NCBI GenBank assembly: GCA_020850455.1 | Contig: JADZEQ010000005.1 | Span: forward strand, 346,873-410,872 | Direction: 5' to 3' | Source of the DNA: Sphingomonadaceae bacterium | GTDB taxonomy: Bacteria; Pseudomonadota; Alphaproteobacteria; Sphingomonadales; Sphingomonadaceae | Length of the DNA stretch: 64,000 bases | Shown: positions 62,255 through 64,000 of the stretch, piece after piece | Numbering within the stretch: position 1 is the first letter of the stretch | Layout: each line of letters starts with the position of its first letter | Program-made: the position numbers and the translations under genes | Notes under the pieces: generated by a model | Told to the model about the DNA's origin: nothing | Seen by the model: the letters and a program-made list of their open reading frames with translations, nothing else | Databases searched by the model: none

Positions 62255-63207
62255 CACCCGCCGCGTACCGCGCCCTCGGCGCGCATGCGTTCATACCAGC
62301 CTATGGTATCGGCTATGCCGGTTTCGAGCGGGGTTTGCGCTTGCCAGCCGAGCGCGGTCAATTTGGTTGAATCGATGCGCTTACGCGGGGTGCCGTCGGG
62401 CTTGGTCGCGTCAAACGCCAATTGCCCGGCAAAACCGGCTTGGCGACAGATGATCGTGGCGAGTTCGGCGATGCTCACCTCCTGCCCGCTGCCGACGTTG
62501 ATCGGCGCTTCGTCGTCATAATTTTCAGCAAGGAAGCACAGCGCATCGGCGAGGTCATCGACGTGCATAAATTCGCGCAAGGGCGTGCCGCTGCCCCAGA
62601 TGGTAAGCGTGTCGGCACCGCTGTCGCGCGCATCCACCGCCTTGCGGATCAGCGCGGGGAGGACATGGCTGGTCGCCAGGTCGAAATTATCGTCGGGGCC
62701 GTAGAGGTTGGTCGGCTGCGCGGCGATGAAGTTGCAGCCATATTGGCGGCGATAGGCTTGGCAAAGCTTTATCCCGGCGATCTTGGCGATCGCATACCAG
62801 ATATTGGTTTCCTCCAGTGGGCCGGACAGCAACGCCTCCTCGACGATTGGTTGTGCGGCGAGCTTGGGATAAATGCAGGAGGAGCCGAGAAAGATCAGCT
62901 TTTCAACGCCGTGGCGGTGCGCTGCCTCTATCACCGCCAATTCGATGTGCAGGTTGTCGCGCAGGAAATCGACCGGCAGGCTGTTATTGGCGTGGATGCC
63001 GCCGACCTTTGCCGCCGCCAGAAAGACAATCTCTGGCCGGTTGGTGGCAAACCAGCCATCCACCGCCGCTTTGTCAGTAAGGTCGAGTTGGTCGCGCGGG
63101 GCGGTGAGGATGGTGCAATCCACACCCCCCAAACGGCGCACTATGGCGCGCCCGACCATCCCATTATGGCCGGCAACGAAAATGCGTTTGCCGATCAGCC
63201 GTGCCAT
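62254..63207 (-). CDS. fcl: GDP-L-fucose synthase (Fcl/WcaG)
   Basis: A 317-residue bifunctional epimerase/reductase making GDP-L-fucose from GDP-4-keto-6-deoxymannose. It has FVAGHNGMVGRAI, FLGSSCIYPK, and the catalytic Y-x3-K in YAIAKIAG, with QPTNLYGP. It follows the canonical gmd at the right edge (14 bp apart) and is coupled to a GT4 gene downstream. Supplies L-fucose to the exopolysaccharide. Confidence 0.95.
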   Translation of the reverse strand: MARLIGKRIFVAGHNGMVGRAIVRRLGGVDCTILTAPRDQLDLTDKAAVDGWFATNRPEIVFLAAAKVGGIHANNSLPVDFLRDNLHIELAVIEAAHRHGVEKLIFLGSSCIYPKLAAQPIVEEALLSGPLEETNIWYAIAKIAGIKLCQAYRRQYGCNFIAAQPTNLYGPDDNFDLATSHVLPALIRKAVDARDSGADTLTIWGSGTPLREFMHVDDLADALCFLAENYDDEAPINVGSGQEVSIAELATIICRQAGFAGQLAFDATKPDGTPRKRIDSTKLTALGWQAQTPLETGIADTIGWYERMRAEGAVRGG

Positions 63208-63221
63208 GCCGCGCCTGTCCT

Positions 63222-64000
<779 letters not shown>

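Overview
The window comes from a high-GC alphaproteobacterium, most likely a member of the Sphingomonadales. Supporting signs are a two-piece, circularly permuted tmRNA whose tag reads ANDNEALALAA, a MucR/Ros-type zinc-finger regulator, a complex I NDUFS4-like subunit, the order miaB-phoH-ybeY-corC, and a dense block of exopolysaccharide genes. Genes are tightly packed, with many ATGA/GTGA/TGATG junctions and several convergent 3' overlaps. I see no rRNA, CRISPR array, insertion sequence or prophage.

Positions 1-26750 are mostly housekeeping genes with a few unusual loci. The left edge is filled by one minus-strand gene for an exported TPR-CHAT protein, cut off just after its HFATHG motif. 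Next come a PepSY / OmpR-type regulator / histidine kinase trio, chorismate mutase, a long-chain polyprenyl diphosphate synthase, a zinc-type CDF transporter, HrpB helicase, a complex I subunit, a Nudix hydrolase and MscL. These are followed by ssrA, an amidase and a VanZ-like protein. A Tat-exported protein made of nine DxDxxD repeats follows, then a rho-independent terminator and a JmjC/cupin oxygenase. After tRNA-Thr(TGT) comes a block of NFU protein, nitroreductase, tsaB, rimI, mucR-like, fur, acyltransferase, miaB, phoH, ybeY, corC, a GT4 and rarA.

Positions 26732-64000 form a very large polysaccharide region interrupted by hslVU. A minus-strand run (35367 down to 26732) makes activated sugars: WecB/WecC (UDP-ManNAcA), ManA and ManC (GDP-mannose), and a TviB/WbpO-type dehydrogenase with a UDP-uronate 4-epimerase. 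A plus-strand run (35448-43564) carries decoration and export genes: an acyltransferase-3, a carbamoyltransferase, a truncated second acyltransferase, an FkbM methyltransferase, a Wzx flippase and an SGNH/MBOAT pair. From 43568 on there are two Wzy-like polymerases, a PPP phosphatase, at least seven glycosyltransferases, two Gmd-type dehydratases, Fcl, UDP-xylose synthase, and the Wza/Wzc export pair with a hypothetical exported partner.

Together the right half encodes a Wzx/Wzy-dependent acidic, fucosylated and probably acylated, carbamoylated or methylated exopolysaccharide. The initiating sugar-1-phosphate transferase, UDP-glucose dehydrogenase and phosphomannomutase were not found and must lie elsewhere. 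The observations most worth following up are the Tat-repeat/JmjC neighbours, the exported CHAT protein, the structured wza leader, and the presence of two Wzy and two Gmd homologues.
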